The notes beneath the pieces are model-generated. The model was not told the origin of the DNA. It did not search any database and saw nothing but the letters and a program-made list of their open reading frames with translations. A DNA stretch of 64,000 nt from Syngnathus acus (taxonomy: Eukaryota > Chordata > Actinopteri > Syngnathiformes > Syngnathidae), in assembly GCF_901709675.1 (NCBI RefSeq), contig NC_051098.1, positions 14,599,918 to 14,663,917 on the forward strand, read 5' to 3'. Each line of letters opens with the position of its first letter. Position 1 is the stretch's first letter. A program made the position numbers and the translations under genes. This document shows positions 60,944 to 64,000 of the stretch, one piece after another.

Positions 60944-61930
60944 GCCTACGAAGAAGTTACATCAACGGCAGTGGTGGTTAAGTTTGAGCTGTAACATGGC
61001 ACACTCTGTTCTCGGATGCACATCAAAATCAAACCAAGTTGCCAAAGTAATGTTCAATATGGTTTTGTGGCACTAGTTCATGTTTTTTATAGCGTTGACA
61101 GATTTTATATTATGGAACTCTCCAGTAATCCTTCCGTTGTCCACCTCGCACTTGTAGAGTTTATTTTTTTATTTCCTGAATATTTCTACTAGACAGTAAA
61201 GTCATTCATTCACTTCCAAGCTGTGACATTTAGCCGAATGATGAAAGTGTTGACGAGGGATGTGTTGGAGTAACATTCCATCACAAGTTTTGGAACAAAT
61301 TCGCTTTTCTAATGTTTTTTTATAGACTGATTTTTTTTTTTTTGCGGAAGTCCTGTGTGTGAAAAACTTTTTTTTTTCTTCTTCTTCCAAGTGGCCAAGA
61401 GTTGAAAGGTATTTGTGTAGTTGTACAGGCAATAACTAAGCAGATTAAAAACTGAGGATATCAAATAACGTGAGGCACAATTTATCTGCCCTGAGCATAC
61501 AGTAGTTACGACTGACAACATTATATGTCCAAGTTACCCAGTGGAATTGAACACTATATATATCCCACTTTGCTGCAAATTCAGTATTTACTATTAAAAA
61601 GTGGCAACGTTTGACATTTAGAGTGCTGTTTGTGTATAAGTGACCTTCTGTGTGTTACTACTTTTTGGGTTGTAGATATTGGACATATTGTCCAGTTTTG
61701 CATCAACATTCTACATAAATGCGCAAATGTTTTTCCCCAGTACCTTATTGTAAATAAGGCAATAAACTGTTCAAAATGGTGATTTAACAGTACAGTCATT
61801 ACTGTCCAGTGCTGTTTCAAACTTTTTTTTTTTAATGTTCATGATTTGTGTAAAAACTCAGGAACTGTTGTAAAATGCCCACTGTTCATGGTTGATTTTG
61901 TTATGAATAAAATACGTTTGAACTGTTCAT
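60944..61930 (+). other. jam3: jam3 3' UTR with poly(A) signal
   Basis: Non-coding sequence after TGA at 60941-60943. A canonical AATAAA at 61906-61911 in context tgAATAAAata is followed by a t/gt-rich stretch (gtgtgtcctttc), a typical cleavage region. UTR about 1 kb. Confidence 0.75.
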
Positions 61931-62139
61931 TTTCTTAGTGTGTGTCCTTTCAGCTGCGAGTTTAATGTGATTGAAAAAAAATTTTTTCTTTATAGTTTAG
62001 AAGTTTTCTTAACTATTATGCGTCATTTATTCCTGTTAGCTTACTTTTAAATATTAATAATAATTTAATTGGCCGGTGTTTATGATGTGCAGGATACAAG
62101 AAGTAAACGAGTTAAATGTTTAAACATCTCGCTCTTATT

Positions 62140-62643
62140 GTGTATCTATACTTCCGGTCAGTGAGTAACTGCTTTATATACTTTTACTTTGTAGCCGCGT
62201 TTACCCGGAAGTAGTAGAGTCGACCCAGATGTCTTACATCCTGCGTATTTGACAACACTCGCTACATTCTCTTATCGGATCAAAACAACCATGTAATGTA
62301 GCGATATTCAGCCGCGAACGTGTTAGGCACACATCGAGTGTACATTTTCGGGGAAAATTGCGGGTGAAAAAGAATAAATACGTCGTTTTTCCTTTTTTCC
62401 CCCTTTTTCCCCCCCTAATCGATGGACATTTTGATTTCTGTTGAGCCGCACGTATCGTTATCGTGTTCCGCCCCGTCGTTCCCGCAATTGGGCATGATGG
62501 ACACTTGACGTGCTTGCAATACAAATACGTCCACTATTTAAGAGAAAAAAAACCAACAACCGTGCCGCGGCCTGCGGACGGAGGGAAATTTAACCTTCGG
62601 GCCTTGTGCTATAGCTGTATACAATTTTAAAAAGGTGACAACA
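62140..62643 (+). promoter_or_regulatory. vps26b: vps26b promoter and 5' UTR with paired ETS motifs
   Basis: ACTTCCGGT at 62152-62160 and CCCGGAAGTA at 62207-62216 form an inverted pair of ETS/GABP-type sites about 45 bp apart, typical of TATA-less housekeeping promoters. The vps26b ATG lies about 430 bp downstream. The jam3 poly(A) signal is only about 230 bp upstream, so the two genes are closely packed in tandem. Confidence 0.5.
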
Positions 62644-63992
62644 ATGAGCTTCTTCAGTTTCGGACAAAGTGCGGAGATCGACGTGGTGCTCAACGACGCC
62701 GAGACGAGGAAGAAGGCAGAGCACAAAACAGAAGATGGCAAGAAGGACAAATATTTTCTCTTCTACGACGGAGAGACCGTCAGCGGCAGAGTCAACGTCA
62801 CGCTCAAGAGCCCCGGAAAGAGGCTGGAGCACCAGGGCATCAAGATTGAATTTGTCGGACAGATTGGTAAGGAATTAATCTACTTTATCTATCTCATGCA
62901 GAAGATGAGGAGGTCATCAGAAGAACTGTAGCACGCCTCGAAGCTGCGGTGCCCTACATTTCTAACCCAGTTTAGTCAGAACATATATGGGGGGAAAAGC
63001 TAAAAAAAAAAAAAAAAATCGTGGAGCACACCTCTAATCTCCTCAACCCCTATTTTCTGCCAAACAATAAAAACCTGTGAAAAATTGATACCCCAAAAAG
63101 TGGTTGTAATTGCATAGATGCCACAAGATGGCGGCAAAGCGCTTAGAACAGAGATGATCATAAAGCATCAACACAATGCATGTACACAATCGTGAACTTG
63201 TGCTACTCCTGTGCTTGCACTGTAAACAGAAAGCAATTTTAATTGGAAAGCAAAAATGCTCTTACTTTGTGTTTTCAGAGCTGTATTACGACAGAGGGAA
63301 TCACCACGAATTCGTTTCTCTGGTGAAAGACTTAGCGAGGCCCGGTGAGATGACCCAGTCGCAGACATTCGATTTTGAGTTCACTCACGTGGAAAAGCCT
63401 TACGAGTCCTACACGGGCCAAAATGTCAAACTCAGGTAAACCTTCACAAACTGTAGCGACCTCTCAAATGTTTATGTAGACAGCTCACGGCAGGAATAGG
63501 CACTTAATTTTAGGGAGGGGCAAACTGTTACTGTAACTTCCACCCCTTGTGTGCAGGTACTTCCTGCGTGCGACTGTGATCCGAAGACTTAACGACATCA
63601 GCAAAGAGTTGGACATCGTGGTGCACACACTGAGCACGTATCCCGAACTCAACTCCTCCATTAAAATGGAAGTCGGCATCGAGGACTGTCTCCACATTGA
63701 GTTTGAATATAATAAATCCAAGTAAGACAACAAATATTTCCTAATTAGCATCACGATTCTTGAATTGGATCACCTTAGCCAGCATGGTCGCATACTACAT
63801 CTTCTCCCTCTAACAGATACCACCTGAAAGACGTCATTGTGGGGAAAATCTACTTCCTGCTGGTGAGGATTAAGATAAAGCACATGGAGATCGACATTAT
63901 TAAGCGGGAGACGACCGGCACGGGCCCCAGCGTGTATCATGAAAACGACACCATCGCCAAGTATGAGATAATGGATGGAGCACCAGTCAGGG
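62644..63992 (+). CDS. vps26b: VPS26B retromer subunit, 5' part (gene continues beyond the window)
   Basis: Arrestin-fold core subunit of retromer, which returns transmembrane cargo from endosomes to the trans-Golgi or plasma membrane with VPS35 and VPS29. Exons 62644-62866, 63279-63435, 63557-63721 and 63817-63992 with phases 1, 2, 2, 1; about 240 of the usual 330-odd residues. Start MSFFSFGQSAEIDVVLND is in context acaATGa. Blocks KDKYFLFYDGETVSGRVNV, LEHQGIKIEFVGQIELYYD, EKPYESYTGQNVKLRYFLR, TLSTYPELNSSIKMEVGIED and IIKRETTGTGPSVYHENDTI are almost identical to vertebrate VPS26B. VPS26A is less likely from the N-terminal MSFF-FGQS sequence and the jam3 linkage. The last exon ends with a GTAAAA donor 8 nt before the window edge. 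Confidence 0.95.
62867..63278. other. vps26b intron 1
   Basis: Short intron (GTAAGG...ttttcag) with a poly-A run near 63,002-63,017. Nothing else recognised. Confidence 0.7.
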
Positions 63993-64000
63993 GTAAAACA

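Noticed and set aside
1-64000. CRISPR arrays, prokaryotic operons, phage or viral genes, tRNA/rRNA genes
   Set aside because: No direct-repeat/spacer pattern, no bacterial-type coding density and no recognisable RNA gene was found; repeats present are microsatellites, a minisatellite and MITEs of animal type.

Overview
This window is vertebrate nuclear DNA, most likely from a ray-finned (teleost) fish. Genes are split into many small exons with GT-AG introns. Intergenic and intronic DNA is AT-rich, with many microsatellites, long poly-G tracts and small hAT-type repeats. The decoded proteins are clear vertebrate families. Four protein-coding genes explain nearly all coding signal. I rebuilt their exons by hand from conserved protein sequence, splice sites and phase continuity; individual splice positions may be off by 1-2 nt.

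Layout: (1) 1-3.5 kb is the downstream flank and probable 3' UTR of arhgap32. (2) 3.5-13.6 kb, minus strand, is an ARHGAP32-type PX-SH3-RhoGAP gene of 22 coding exons (about 1,491 aa); a non-coding first exon and promoter may lie near 17.4-17.8 kb. (3) 13.6-22.9 kb is mainly non-coding and includes a complete hAT-like MITE. (4) 23.0-48.7 kb, minus strand, is igsf9b: signal peptide, five Ig domains, two FN3 domains, a TM segment and a long proline/serine-rich tail (about 1,460 aa in the longest reading), with several candidate alternative C-terminal exons. (5) 48.8-52.7 kb is the divergent interval between igsf9b and jam3. It holds CTCF-like motifs and an apparent decayed duplicate of the jam3 first-exon region. 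(6) 52.8-61.9 kb, plus strand, is jam3 (9 exons, about 306 aa) with a good poly(A) signal. Its 5.4-kb first intron contains a large AT-rich palindrome. (7) 62.2-64 kb, plus strand, is the promoter and first four coding exons of vps26b, cut by the window edge.

The gene set (ARHGAP32, IGSF9B, JAM3, VPS26B) matches genes of human 11q24-q25, so this is conserved vertebrate synteny. Human NCAPD3, which lies between JAM3 and VPS26B, is absent from the roughly 0.7-kb gap here. The four genes are not an operon or pathway. Three are cell-contact or neuronal genes: a synaptic RhoGAP, an inhibitory-synapse adhesion protein and a junctional adhesion molecule. The fourth is a retromer subunit. I saw no prokaryotic, viral or CRISPR content and no evidence of a wholly new system. 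The unusual points are structural and regulatory: the palindrome, the first-exon duplication, the minisatellite at a splice donor, alternative tails, MITEs with intact target-site duplications, and clustered CTCF-like motifs.
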